A stretch of DNA of 41,169 nt. Origin: Gp13-AA77 sp035516075 (lineage in GTDB: Bacteria > Acidobacteriota > Terriglobia > UBA7540). How positions within the stretch are numbered: the stretch's first letter is position 1; every line of letters starts with the position of its first letter. This document shows positions 8,596-16,739 of this stretch, piece after piece. The notes beneath the pieces were generated by a model. The model saw only the letters and a list, made by a program, of their open reading frames with translations, did not search any database and was not told the origin of the DNA. Both the position numbers and the translations under genes were made by a program. The DNA lies in the NCBI GenBank assembly GCA_035516075.1, contig DATJAQ010000154.1:1-41169 (forward strand). The letters run 5' to 3'.

Positions 8596-9567
8596 TTGGC
8601 ACCCGAGATCATCGACATCCGCCTTCTGGACGCCTCTGACTTCACGCCCCTGCTCCAAGCCGAGTCGCGGGCCTGGAGCGAAGGGCTGCGCTGGGACTAC
8701 GCACCCGCGGCCCGCGTGATCACGTCGTGCCTGGCAGACCGCCGGCTTTCGGGTTACGCGCTCGTCAGCGCCGGGCGCGTCGAGGGCTACGGATTCTACG
8801 TGTGCGAGGGCGAAAAAGGCCTCATCGGCGATTTCTTCGTTCCGAATCCCTACGATATGGGCGAGTACACGTTCCGGTTGCTCGACCATCTCATCGAAGT
8901 TCTGCTGGCCACGCCTGGCGTGACCCGCGTTGAAGCGCAGCTCCCGCATTTCAGTGCGGCCGACCTGGAGCCCCGCTTCAGCACGTATGGATTCAAATGC
9001 TACGTCCGGCAGTTCATGGCCATTCCACTCGCCGCTCACCTCGCAGACAGGGAACCCCTGGCCGGGGCGGCGCTCGGACGATTCGCCCCGGAGGAACTGG
9101 TCCTCGAACCGTGGGAGCGGCGCTACGATCGCGAAGCGGCCCAATTCATCTACCAAACGTATCGCGGGCACATCGACGCCGCCATCAACGACCAGTACGC
9201 AAGCGTGGCAGGCGCCACCCACCTCATCGAAAATATCACGGAGCTGCGGGGGTGCGGAGAACCGGTGCCGCGGGCCTCCCTGGTGGTCTTGCACGCACCC
9301 ACTCGAAGACTGGCGGGGCTGGTGGCGCTTACGGCCGTCGCGCCCACCACCGCCCATATCCCGCAGATTGCGGTGGGGCCCGAGTTCCAGTCGCGAGGGC
9401 TCGGCACCGACCTGCTCCGTCTGGCCTTCCGCGCCGCGTCCGAACGAAACTACCGCGAGGTTTCGCTTACCGTCACCAACCTCAACCGCGGCGCCGTTCG
9501 CTTTTACGAGCGGCTGGGCTTTGAGACCTTCCGGACCTTCGGCGCCTTCGTGTGGAACCAAAAGTAG
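8596..9567 (+). CDS. Tandem GNAT-fold acetyltransferase, product unknown
   Basis: A 323-residue protein whose C-terminal half (about 195-320) is a clear GNAT domain: IPQIAVGPEFQSRGLGTDLL carries the acetyl-CoA pyrophosphate-binding Q/R-x-x-G-x-G loop, followed by VSLTVTNLNRGAVRFYERLG, the usual end of GNAT folds. The N-terminal half (about 8-150) also looks GNAT-like (RVEGYGFYVCEGEKGLIGDFFV) but lacks a clean cofactor loop. It may be a degenerate second domain, as in mycothiol synthase-like tandem GNATs. The start is TTG 8596 with AAAGGGAA about 10 bases upstream. It is divergent from lpxL and converges on nrdR with a 20-bp gap. The acceptor substrate cannot be told from sequence. Confidence 0.8.
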   Translation: MAPEIIDIRLLDASDFTPLLQAESRAWSEGLRWDYAPAARVITSCLADRRLSGYALVSAGRVEGYGFYVCEGEKGLIGDFFVPNPYDMGEYTFRLLDHLIEVLLATPGVTRVEAQLPHFSAADLEPRFSTYGFKCYVRQFMAIPLAAHLADREPLAGAALGRFAPEELVLEPWERRYDREAAQFIYQTYRGHIDAAINDQYASVAGATHLIENITELRGCGEPVPRASLVVLHAPTRRLAGLVALTAVAPTTAHIPQIAVGPEFQSRGLGTDLLRLAFRAASERNYREVSLTVTNLNRGAVRFYERLGFETFRTFGAFVWNQK

Positions 9568-9587
9568 GATCGGCTGGCCGCGCCGGG

Positions 9588-10049
9588 CTACTTGGCGCGA
9601 GCCTTCAGAAGATCCTTGAGCTCGCCCATGAACTCGCGCACGTCCTTAAAGTCGAGATAAACGGAGGCAAAGCGGACGTAGGCCACCTTGTCGAGCCTCT
9701 TGAGGCGGTTCATGACGAGCTCACCCACGGCCGCGCTCGGCCGCTCGCGCTCCGGAGACTCGGCGACGTAGGCCTCTGCTTCATTAACGATTTCTTCGAG
9801 CTTCGCCGTCGGCACCGGCCGCTTCTCGCAGGCTTTGAGGAGGCCGGCCAGGATTTTCTGCCGGTCGAATTTCTCCCGCCGGCCGTCCTTCTTCACCACC
9901 ATGTGCGGAATCTCATCGATCCGCTCGTAGGTGGTGAATCGGCGGCCGCACTGCTCGCACTGGCGCCGGCGGCGGATGGTATCGCCCACCTTGGCCTCGC
10001 GGGAATCCACCACGTGGTCTTCGCCATGTCCGCAAAACGGACACTTCAT
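9588..10049 (-). CDS. nrdR: Transcriptional repressor NrdR
   Basis: Global repressor of ribonucleotide reductase genes that senses ATP/dATP. At 153 residues it is full length for the family. The N-terminal zinc ribbon MKCPFCGHGEDHVVDSR ... CEQCGRRFTTYER (C3, C6, C31, C34) is almost the textbook NrdR sequence. It is followed by the ATP-cone domain from about residue 49 (MVVKKDGRREKFDRQKILAG ... LKRLDKVAYVRFASVYLDF). It lies 17 bp after the flippase-like gene on the same strand and may share its transcript. No nrd genes occur in the window, so targets must lie elsewhere. Confidence 0.97.
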   Translation of the reverse strand: MKCPFCGHGEDHVVDSREAKVGDTIRRRRQCEQCGRRFTTYERIDEIPHMVVKKDGRREKFDRQKILAGLLKACEKRPVPTAKLEEIVNEAEAYVAESPERERPSAAVGELVMNRLKRLDKVAYVRFASVYLDFKDVREFMGELKDLLKARAK

Positions 10050-10066
10050 AGGTCCTCTTGGCCGGC

Positions 10067-11158
10067 CTAGGACTCCCGAAGCGGCGTCTCGGCAGCCGCG
10101 GGGCGCGCGCCGGCGCTTTCCGTCTCAGCGAGGGCTTCGAGTTTCCGGAAGCTTAGCCCGCCGTAGAGCAGGATCATCAACCCCAACACGACACAGGGCA
10201 CGAAAATAAGCAGCCACTGCAGCAGGGCGGCGCTGGTGGCCTCGTTCGGCGCGATGTGAAAGACCTGCTTGAGGGCGAAAAGAACGGCCAGCTGAAATCC
10301 TCCGCCCACCCCCGGAAGCTGGAGTACCAGTCCCAGACCGGCAAAGAATACCGTGACGGCCGCGGCCCACCACGACAATCGGGCCAGAGGCCCGCCTAGA
10401 CTCTCAAAGGCGCACCAGAAGACGCTGACGTTGACCATCCAAAGGGCAATCGTCAGGAGCACGGTGGCGAACAGGTCCCGCCAGTTCTGGACCACGTCGA
10501 GCCCGTCGGCAAAGGAACGAGCCATGCGGCCCAAAGCGTGGCGGACCTTGGCCGGCAGGAATTGCAGTGCGCGCGACGCCAGGTGAAGCAGACTCTCGGT
10601 GCGGAGCCTGAACAGCGCCAGCGCCGCCACCAGGCCCGTCGTCACCAGCAGGACGCCGACCGCCCCCTCATGCATCCGGTGCAAGGTCCGGGCGGCGTTG
10701 GGGCCGCCGCCGATGGGCTCCAAATAAAGAGCCAGGGCAAAACACAACGCCATGGCGACCAGATCGTACATCCGCTCCAGCAGCCAAATAGCCATCTGCG
10801 ACGCGAAGGTCACACGCTCCCAACGCGCGATGTACGCCGGACGGACAATCTCTCCGGGCCGGCCGATCAAATAGACCGCGCTGAAGCCGAGAATCTGGCC
10901 CGCGAATAGAACCTTAACCGAGGCGCGCTTGATGGGATCGAGGAAGAACCTCCAGCGGTAGGCCCTTAAAACGTAACTCAGGTAGGTGCAGACGAGTGCG
11001 GCCAGCAGCCAGCCGGGACGCGCGTGGAGCACGAGTGACGCAACCGCGCGCCAGCTAAACTGCCGCCAGTCCGGGCTTCGGCTAAAACGCCAGAAGACCA
11101 GAAACAGGACGGCCGCCACCACCACCGTCCCAACCCATCGTCGCTGGTTCTTCGTCAT
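10067..11158 (-). CDS. LPG synthase transmembrane-domain / YbhN-UPF0104 family flippase-like protein
   Basis: A polytopic inner membrane protein of the lysylphosphatidylglycerol synthetase transmembrane family (UPF0104/YbhN), which includes lipid flippase domains. From ATG 11158 it has 363 residues. At least seven hydrophobic segments are visible, starting with WVGTVVVAAVLFLVFWRF and including WLLAALVCTYLSYVLRAYRW. The family hallmark GRPGEIVRPAYIARWERV is at about 120-137. There is no soluble C-terminal synthetase domain, so it is the stand-alone membrane type and probably handles an unidentified polar lipid. The frame is open far upstream to 11413, but that extension is Arg/Pro-rich, unlike a membrane protein start, so I took the internal ATG. 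It ends 17 bp before nrdR. Confidence 0.85.
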   Translation of the reverse strand: MTKNQRRWVGTVVVAAVLFLVFWRFSRSPDWRQFSWRAVASLVLHARPGWLLAALVCTYLSYVLRAYRWRFFLDPIKRASVKVLFAGQILGFSAVYLIGRPGEIVRPAYIARWERVTFASQMAIWLLERMYDLVAMALCFALALYLEPIGGGPNAARTLHRMHEGAVGVLLVTTGLVAALALFRLRTESLLHLASRALQFLPAKVRHALGRMARSFADGLDVVQNWRDLFATVLLTIALWMVNVSVFWCAFESLGGPLARLSWWAAAVTVFFAGLGLVLQLPGVGGGFQLAVLFALKQVFHIAPNEATSAALLQWLLIFVPCVVLGLMILLYGGLSFRKLEALAETESAGARPAAAETPLRES

Positions 11159-11336
11159 AACGGAGCTTGGCCCGCCGCTCGGGGCCGAGCGGCCGAGCGG
11201 CGCAAGGGGCGCCGTCCGCCACGCGGTCAACGAGCGTGCGGCCCCGAACACTCTACTACGGCGCGGGCGCGCGCGACAACGCAGGCCGCAGGGCTGCGCC
11301 GCGATCTGCGTGTGCGGCGCGGCGGCGCGGCCCCCT

Positions 11337-12680
11337 CTATTTCCCGCCGCCCGTGTAGGTGACGCGCCAGATCGAGTTTGAGCCGTCATCGGTGACGAAA
11401 AGCGAGCCGTCATCGCCTACGGCCACCCCGACCGGACGCCCCCAGACGTCGCCGTCCGGGGTGACGAAACCGGTCAGGAAATCCTCATACTCTCCCGTCG
11501 CGTGACCATCGTGAAGCGGAACCCGGATCACTTCGTAACCCGTTCGGCGGGATTTGTTCCAGGAACCATGCTCAGCGGCAAAGGCATTGCCGTGGTATTC
11601 CGCTGGAAACTGCGCGCCCTCATAAAAGACCATTTCGAGCGAAGCGTTGTGGGGCTGAAGCAGCACGTCCGGCACAATCACCTTGTCCTTCAGCTCGGGG
11701 TGCTTGCCGGCGTGGCGGGGATCCTGATGCCCGCCGGTGTAGTACCAGGGCCAGCCGTAGAATCCGCCCTCCCGGACGTGCGTGATGTAGTCGGGCGGAA
11801 GATCATCGCCCAGCTCGTCGCGCTCGTTCACCGAGCACCAAAGCTCGCCGGTGTTGGGGTTGACGGCAATGCCCACCGGGTTGCGGATGCCCCAGGCGTA
11901 AACGCGCAGGTCTGAGCCGTCCGGATTGGCCTCCAAAATGTTCGCCCGGTGAAATTCTTCAGGATGGGTGTCCGGATCGTTCACGTTGGAGCGCGAGCCA
12001 ACCGAAATGAACAGCTTCTTGCCGTCCTGCGAAAAGGCCAGGTCGCGCGTCCAGTGGCCGCCGCCGCGCAGGCGCCCGAACCCAGGCAACTGCGCCACCA
12101 CCTCCTGCTGCGGACTCCGCGCCTTCAGGTCGCCGTTCTGGTAGGGGAAGCGGACCACCGAGTCGGTGTTGGCAATGTAAATGTATTTGGGGTTGGGGCC
12201 CGGCGGGTAAAAGGCGATGCCGAAGGGCAAAGTGAACCCGTCGGCGAACACCGACGCCACCTTCGGCTTCCCTTGCGGGTCGACGCCACGAAACATCATG
12301 ATGCGTCCCGGATCGCTCTCGGCCACAAAGAGGTCCCCGTTGGGCGCGGTGCGAATCTCGCGTGGGCTTTCGAGCTGGGAGGCGTATTGCTCCACCTTGA
12401 ATCCCGGCAGCGCCTGGGGCCAGGCTTTGGCGGGGCGGGCCACCAGCCTGGCGCCGTTATCAACGGACTTCGACGCGTAAGGCTGGGGCAAATCGGCCAC
12501 CGTGATCTGACGGATCACGCCCGGCTTCTCGGTGCGATAATCGGCAAAGGCGTCCGTACCGCGCAGAACGTTGCTGTCACTGGCGCGCAGCGTTGCGGGC
12601 CTGCGAATGGCATAGAAACCTGCGATGACTGCCAAAGCAGCCAGAATTCCGAAAACAGCCAGATGACGCAGGTAACGCAT
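11337..12680 (-). CDS. Membrane-anchored or exported PQQ-dependent sugar dehydrogenase / sorbosone dehydrogenase family protein
   Basis: A 447-residue protein with an uncleaved-looking N-terminal helix (LAVFGILAALAVIAGFYAI) followed by a six-bladed beta-propeller of the glucose/sorbosone dehydrogenase family. Evidence: LPGFKVEQYASQLESPREI at the first blade, NGDLFVAESDPGRIMMFRG, TRDLAFSQDGKKLFISVGSR, and the diagnostic block RNPVGIAVNPNTGELWCSVN followed by ERDELGDDLPPDYI. It ends with GRPVGVAVGDDGSLFVTDDG. Family members oxidise aldoses in the periplasm using PQQ, passing electrons to the respiratory chain. The actual substrate here is unknown. No PQQ synthesis genes are in the window. It stands alone on the minus strand, 92 bp after the aldo/keto reductase gene, which might share its transcript. 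Confidence 0.88.
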   Translation of the reverse strand: MRYLRHLAVFGILAALAVIAGFYAIRRPATLRASDSNVLRGTDAFADYRTEKPGVIRQITVADLPQPYASKSVDNGARLVARPAKAWPQALPGFKVEQYASQLESPREIRTAPNGDLFVAESDPGRIMMFRGVDPQGKPKVASVFADGFTLPFGIAFYPPGPNPKYIYIANTDSVVRFPYQNGDLKARSPQQEVVAQLPGFGRLRGGGHWTRDLAFSQDGKKLFISVGSRSNVNDPDTHPEEFHRANILEANPDGSDLRVYAWGIRNPVGIAVNPNTGELWCSVNERDELGDDLPPDYITHVREGGFYGWPWYYTGGHQDPRHAGKHPELKDKVIVPDVLLQPHNASLEMVFYEGAQFPAEYHGNAFAAEHGSWNKSRRTGYEVIRVPLHDGHATGEYEDFLTGFVTPDGDVWGRPVGVAVGDDGSLFVTDDGSNSIWRVTYTGGGK

Positions 12681-12772
12681 GAATGATCCTCCTGACCACT
12701 TATTGTCTCTAATCCTTGCACCTCAACAAGAAATCTTCACGCAATCGTCAATCAGCAATCGACAATCGCCAC

Positions 12773-13777
12773 TTAGCTCTGCCCTGCGGCGGTGGCCTTC
12801 GGAACACCCTCTGCGGCACCGATCAAGGCTGCGTTGAGGGTCCTGAGCTCCCGGGCGGAGAGCACCGCCTGGCCGGCGCCGGCATTTTCAAGCGCCTGCA
12901 CGCCGTCCCGCGCGCCCACCAACGCATGAGTGACGCCCGGCTGAGACACCGTCCAGGCAATTACGAGCTGCGCGAGCGTCAGTCCGCGCTTCTCGGCGAC
13001 CGGCCGCATGCGATCGAGCATCGTCTGCACCGCGCGCCGCGATTCGACGCTGAAGCGCGGATTGCCGTGGCGCAAATCGTCCGGCGCGAAAGTGCGCTCC
13101 GGAGGGACTTTGCCGGTCAGCAATCCGTTGGCGAGCGGCGAATAGGCAAGCAAGGCAACGTTGTGCTTGAGCGTGTAGGGCAGATAGGCGCGCTCGACTT
13201 CACGGTCAAGCATGCTGTATTTTTCCTGAGCGGCGTCCACCGGCCCCACGCGGCGATAAGCTTCAAGCTCCTCCACCGTGGCGTTCGACACCCCGATGGC
13301 GCGAATCTTCCCTTCCCGCTTGAAGTCCAGCAGGGTCTTCATCGTCTCCTCGATGGGAGTTGTGGAATCCTGCCAGTGCGTCTGGTAAAGATCAATGTAA
13401 TCGGTGTTGAGCCGCTTCAGGCTCTGCTCCAACTCGTACCGCAAGGACTCCGGCCCCAGATACCGGTACACAGCCTTCCCCGCCTGATCGAAGAAATGCT
13501 GCCCCTTCTTCGCGTGCCACACCAGGCCGGCCTTGGTGGCGATCAGCACCTTGTCGCGGCGCCCGGCGACGGCCTTGCCCACGATCATCTCGGAGAGACC
13601 CAGCCCGTAGGCGGGGGCTGTATCGATAAAGTTGATTCCGGCGTCGATTGACGTTTGAATGGCCTCGATGGAGTGGGCCTCCTCGGCGCCGCCCCACATC
13701 CACCCGCCCATCACCCAGGTGCCGAGACCCACGACTGAGGCTTGAATTCCCGACTCGCCCAAAGCTCGTGTTATCAT
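12773..13777 (-). CDS. Aldo/keto reductase
   Basis: NAD(P)H-dependent oxidoreductase of the aldo/keto reductase superfamily, 334 residues. The TIM-barrel tetrad is visible: D52 and Y57 (GINFIDTAPAYGLGLSE), K82 (VLIATKAG) and H134 (YIDLYQTHWQD). The cofactor-binding end includes GVSNATVEEL, LAYSPLANGLLTGK and the C-terminal PGVTHALVGARDGVQALENA, where family members read ...IPGxRxxxQlxeN. The start at ATG 13777 has AAGGAGGC a few bases upstream (read on the minus strand), a strong ribosome binding site. It is similar to the YajO/IolS-type general stress reductases. The substrate cannot be assigned. It precedes the PQQ dehydrogenase gene in the same direction. Confidence 0.93.
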   Translation of the reverse strand: MITRALGESGIQASVVGLGTWVMGGWMWGGAEEAHSIEAIQTSIDAGINFIDTAPAYGLGLSEMIVGKAVAGRRDKVLIATKAGLVWHAKKGQHFFDQAGKAVYRYLGPESLRYELEQSLKRLNTDYIDLYQTHWQDSTTPIEETMKTLLDFKREGKIRAIGVSNATVEELEAYRRVGPVDAAQEKYSMLDREVERAYLPYTLKHNVALLAYSPLANGLLTGKVPPERTFAPDDLRHGNPRFSVESRRAVQTMLDRMRPVAEKRGLTLAQLVIAWTVSQPGVTHALVGARDGVQALENAGAGQAVLSARELRTLNAALIGAAEGVPKATAAGQS

Positions 13778-14005
13778 GGTGCCTCCTTGATTAATTCACT
13801 CAGTTCATTTGAATCGCGACCCCGGTGCGAGGGTGCACGGGCACCTCAGCTCCGAGTCACCATACAGATCAAAGGGGTTCTGGATCAGCTACTTAGCTCG
13901 AACATTTCAAGCGAATCGCGAAGCATGGAGCCGACTGAGGTTCGGGCTGCAAACGGATGCGGTTAACGCCCAGCAACTGAGCCGGCGAGCCCGGCCGGGC
14001 TGGCG

Positions 14006-15508
14006 TTAGTGGCCAGAGTTCGCGATGCCATTCGCCATCGATTCTGCTTGAGGGATACCGGTGGCGGCGTCCCATCCGCCGCCCAGCGCCTTGACCAGTA
14101 AGACGCTCGAGTCGAGCCGTCGGCGCAGGATATCGACGGCTGCGCGCTCGTCCGCCAGGGCCGCGCTCTGCGCCGTCAGCACTTCGAGATAATTTGCCAC
14201 GCCGCCCCTGTATCGGTTTTCCGAGAGCGCCAGCGACCGCTGCGCGGCCTGAACGGCCACATCTTCGGTGCGCGCCTCCTGCTCCAGTATCCGGAGAGCC
14301 GCGAGGTTGTCCTCCACTTCCTGAAACGCCGTAAGCACCGTTTGACGGTACGCGGCCGTCGTCTGGTCGTAGGCGGCTTGCGCCTGCTCGGTGACGGCGC
14401 GGCGGCGGCCGGCGTCGAAAACGGTTTCGGCGGCGGTGGCGCCGAGGTTCCAGAACAAAGCAGGACCCTGAAGGAGCGTCCCGAGGCTCCCGCTCTCGAA
14501 GCCGCCGGCCGCGCTCAGCGTGATCGACGGGAAGTAGGCTGCCCTGGCGATGCCGATCCCGGCATTCGCAGCCGCCACCCTCCGCTCGGCCGACGCAATA
14601 TCCGGACGGCGTTCGAGAACCTGCGAGGGGATCCCCACGGGAATGGGCGGCGGAGGCTCCCCGGCTGGCGAGAAGCTCAGGGTGAAGGTCGAGGCCGGCT
14701 TTCCCACCAGCACGGCGATCGCGTCCTCGAACTGGGCGCGCTGCACGCCCACGTCGATGTCCTGGGCGCGGGTGGTCTCAAGCTGGGTGCGCGCCTGCTC
14801 GACGTCAACATTGGACGAGAGCCCGCCGTGATAGCGGTTCTCGGTGAGCTGGAGCGCCTTTTCGTAGTCGTCTACCGTGGAATCGAGCAGCTTCTTCTGG
14901 GCGTCCGCGCTGCGCAGCTCGAAGTAATCTGCGGCGAGTTCGGATTGCAGCGAGAGGCTGACGGTGGCCAGGTCCGCGGCGCTGGCCTCGGCGTTCTCGC
15001 GCGCGGACTCTACCGCGTGACGCACGCGGCCCCAGGCGTCAATTTCGTACGAAAGGTCGCCAGTCAATTGAAGGTCCGTATAGGTGCTGCCCGAAAGTGA
15101 GCTGACCGGCGGCTTGTTGTCGGAAGCGTGCTGCGGCGCGGCGCTGGCCCCGGCGGTCGCCGTCGGGTACAAGTCGGCGCGATAAAAGCGCACCAGCGCC
15201 CGCGCTTGCCGGTATTGCGCCTCACTCTCCTTCAGGTTCTGGTTGGAGACTCTGATCTGTTCTTCGAGGGTGTCGAGCTGCGGATCCCCGAACAACTGCC
15301 ACCACTGCAGCGGCAGGTTCTGGCTGGCCGAGGGCGTCGCGGAGCCGCCCCGTTCTTTGTAAGCGGGCGGAACTGCGGCGCTGGGCCGGCTGTAGTGCGG
15401 GCCCACCACGCATCCGCTCGAGGCCACCACGCCGAGGAACGCCAGGCCGGCAAGACGCCGGCCTGCCCGATTGACGCTACCTGGCGACATGGCCTGCGAG
15501 ACTCTCAC
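14006..15508 (-). CDS. NodT-family outer membrane factor lipoprotein of RND efflux system
   Basis: The TolC-like channel of a tripartite efflux pump, 500 residues. It starts at GTG 15508, which shares its G with the TAG stop of the adaptor gene and is preceded by a strong AAGGGGG ribosome binding site. An in-frame ATG at 15490 is an alternative. The signal peptide ends in a lipobox (LGVVASSGC, C33), followed by the typical VVGPHYSRPSAAVP. Two OEP repeats follow: about 65-265 (LQWWQLFGDPQLDTLEEQI ... LTENRYHGGLSSNVDVEQA) and about 295-480 (VLERRPDIASAERRVAAANA ... LSENRYRGGVANYLEVLTAQ). It is the last gene of the RND > adaptor > channel operon and, unlike the cusC remnant near 5 kb, is fully open. 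Confidence 0.95.
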   Translation of the reverse strand: MRVSQAMSPGSVNRAGRRLAGLAFLGVVASSGCVVGPHYSRPSAAVPPAYKERGGSATPSASQNLPLQWWQLFGDPQLDTLEEQIRVSNQNLKESEAQYRQARALVRFYRADLYPTATAGASAAPQHASDNKPPVSSLSGSTYTDLQLTGDLSYEIDAWGRVRHAVESARENAEASAADLATVSLSLQSELAADYFELRSADAQKKLLDSTVDDYEKALQLTENRYHGGLSSNVDVEQARTQLETTRAQDIDVGVQRAQFEDAIAVLVGKPASTFTLSFSPAGEPPPPIPVGIPSQVLERRPDIASAERRVAAANAGIGIARAAYFPSITLSAAGGFESGSLGTLLQGPALFWNLGATAAETVFDAGRRRAVTEQAQAAYDQTTAAYRQTVLTAFQEVEDNLAALRILEQEARTEDVAVQAAQRSLALSENRYRGGVANYLEVLTAQSAALADERAAVDILRRRLDSSVLLVKALGGGWDAATGIPQAESMANGIANSGH

Positions 15509-16728
15509 TACTCGCCCCCTTCACCCGACGCCGGGACCGGATGAACCGTATCGCCCGAAACCAGCGAGTCCGGTGGGTTGACAATCACCACGTCCTCGTC
15601 GCTGACGCCCGAGAGCACCTCCACCTGGGTCCCGAAGTCGCGGCCCACCTGAATGGATTTCAGGACGGCGTGCTGCCCGTCGTCAACCGTCGCCACTTGC
15701 AGGCCCGCCGACCGGAAGATGAGGGCCGACACCGGCAGCAGGTTCGCGCGGGCCGTGGCCGGCAGCTTGAAGTGCGCCTCAGCGTAGGCGCCGGGCAGAA
15801 GTTCGCCGGTTGGATTCCGAACATCAACCTCTACCAGCAAAGTGCGCGAAGCCGGGTCGATGGCGTCGGCGGTGCGCACGAGAGTCCCGGTAAAACGGCG
15901 CCCGGGAAACTCAGGCAGGGTGAGATCCACGGCCAAGCCGGGCCGGGTGGCGGCAGAATCGACCTGGGGCACCTGAACATACACCCTAAGGGTGCTGATC
16001 GACGCCACGTGAAACAACTCGCGTTGCGAGGTTGCGCTGCCGGAGTCGATCAATTGCCCTACGTCCGTATTGCGCGCGGTGATGACGCCGTCGAACGGCG
16101 CGTAAATCTTCTCGAAGGACACCAGCTCCTCGAGGCGCTTGACGTTCGATTCATTCGACCGGACGATGGCCTGCTTGGCGGCCAGATCGCCGACGGCGTT
16201 GTCCGTGTCCTGCTTCGATACCGAGTCCGTTTTCAGAAGGTTCTGATAGCGCGCGGCGGTGATGGCCGCCAGATTGAGGTTCGCCTGGGCGGTGCCGACG
16301 TCCGCGCGCGCCTGGCGAAGCTGGGCGTCTACTTCCGGCGAGTCGATTTCAGCCAGGAGCTGCCCCTGTTTCACGTGGGCGCCGAGGTCCGCGTCCCAGC
16401 GCCTGAGATATCCGTTGGTTCGGGCGTAGATCGGCGCGTCGATGTAGGGTTGCAGGTTGGCCGGCAACACAATCTCCTGCCCGGCCGAGCTCCGGCGCAG
16501 ACGGATGACGGAGACCGACGGAACCGCGAGTTCGTCGGTTTCAATCTTTAAGGCCTGGCGGGCCTTGACGCGCGGCAGAATGCCCGCCGCCACAATCGCG
16601 CCGACGATGGCGAGTGCGACAATCGCCGTCACCACCACTCGCGCCCGCCCGGTTCGCGGGGGCCCGGCCGGGGCCGGAGGCTCAGCCTCCGCCGTGGCGG
16701 CTCGCGTCTTCTGCTCGTCGTATTCCAT
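15508..16728 (-). CDS. RND efflux periplasmic adaptor (membrane fusion protein, HlyD/AcrA family)
   Basis: Links the inner membrane RND pump to the outer membrane channel. From ATG 16728 it has 406 residues. The frame also allows TTG 16743 overlapping the pump stop, but the ATG has a well-placed GGAG. An N-terminal membrane anchor at about 33-53 (VVVTAIVALAIVGAIVAAGI) is followed by a biotinyl-lipoyl half motif (YIDAPIYARTNGYLRRWDAD), a coiled-coil hairpin at about 125-200 (QLRQARADVGTAQANLNLAA ... SNESNVKRLEELV), the second lipoyl half (FEKIYAPFDGVITARNTDVG), a beta-barrel domain (LRVYVQVPQVDSAATRPGLA) and a membrane-proximal domain at the end. It lies 11 bp after the pump gene and touches the NodT gene. 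Substrates are not predictable. Confidence 0.95.
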   Translation of the reverse strand: MEYDEQKTRAATAEAEPPAPAGPPRTGRARVVVTAIVALAIVGAIVAAGILPRVKARQALKIETDELAVPSVSVIRLRRSSAGQEIVLPANLQPYIDAPIYARTNGYLRRWDADLGAHVKQGQLLAEIDSPEVDAQLRQARADVGTAQANLNLAAITAARYQNLLKTDSVSKQDTDNAVGDLAAKQAIVRSNESNVKRLEELVSFEKIYAPFDGVITARNTDVGQLIDSGSATSQRELFHVASISTLRVYVQVPQVDSAATRPGLAVDLTLPEFPGRRFTGTLVRTADAIDPASRTLLVEVDVRNPTGELLPGAYAEAHFKLPATARANLLPVSALIFRSAGLQVATVDDGQHAVLKSIQVGRDFGTQVEVLSGVSDEDVVIVNPPDSLVSGDTVHPVPASGEGGE

Positions 16729-16739
16729 GAGAGGCTCCG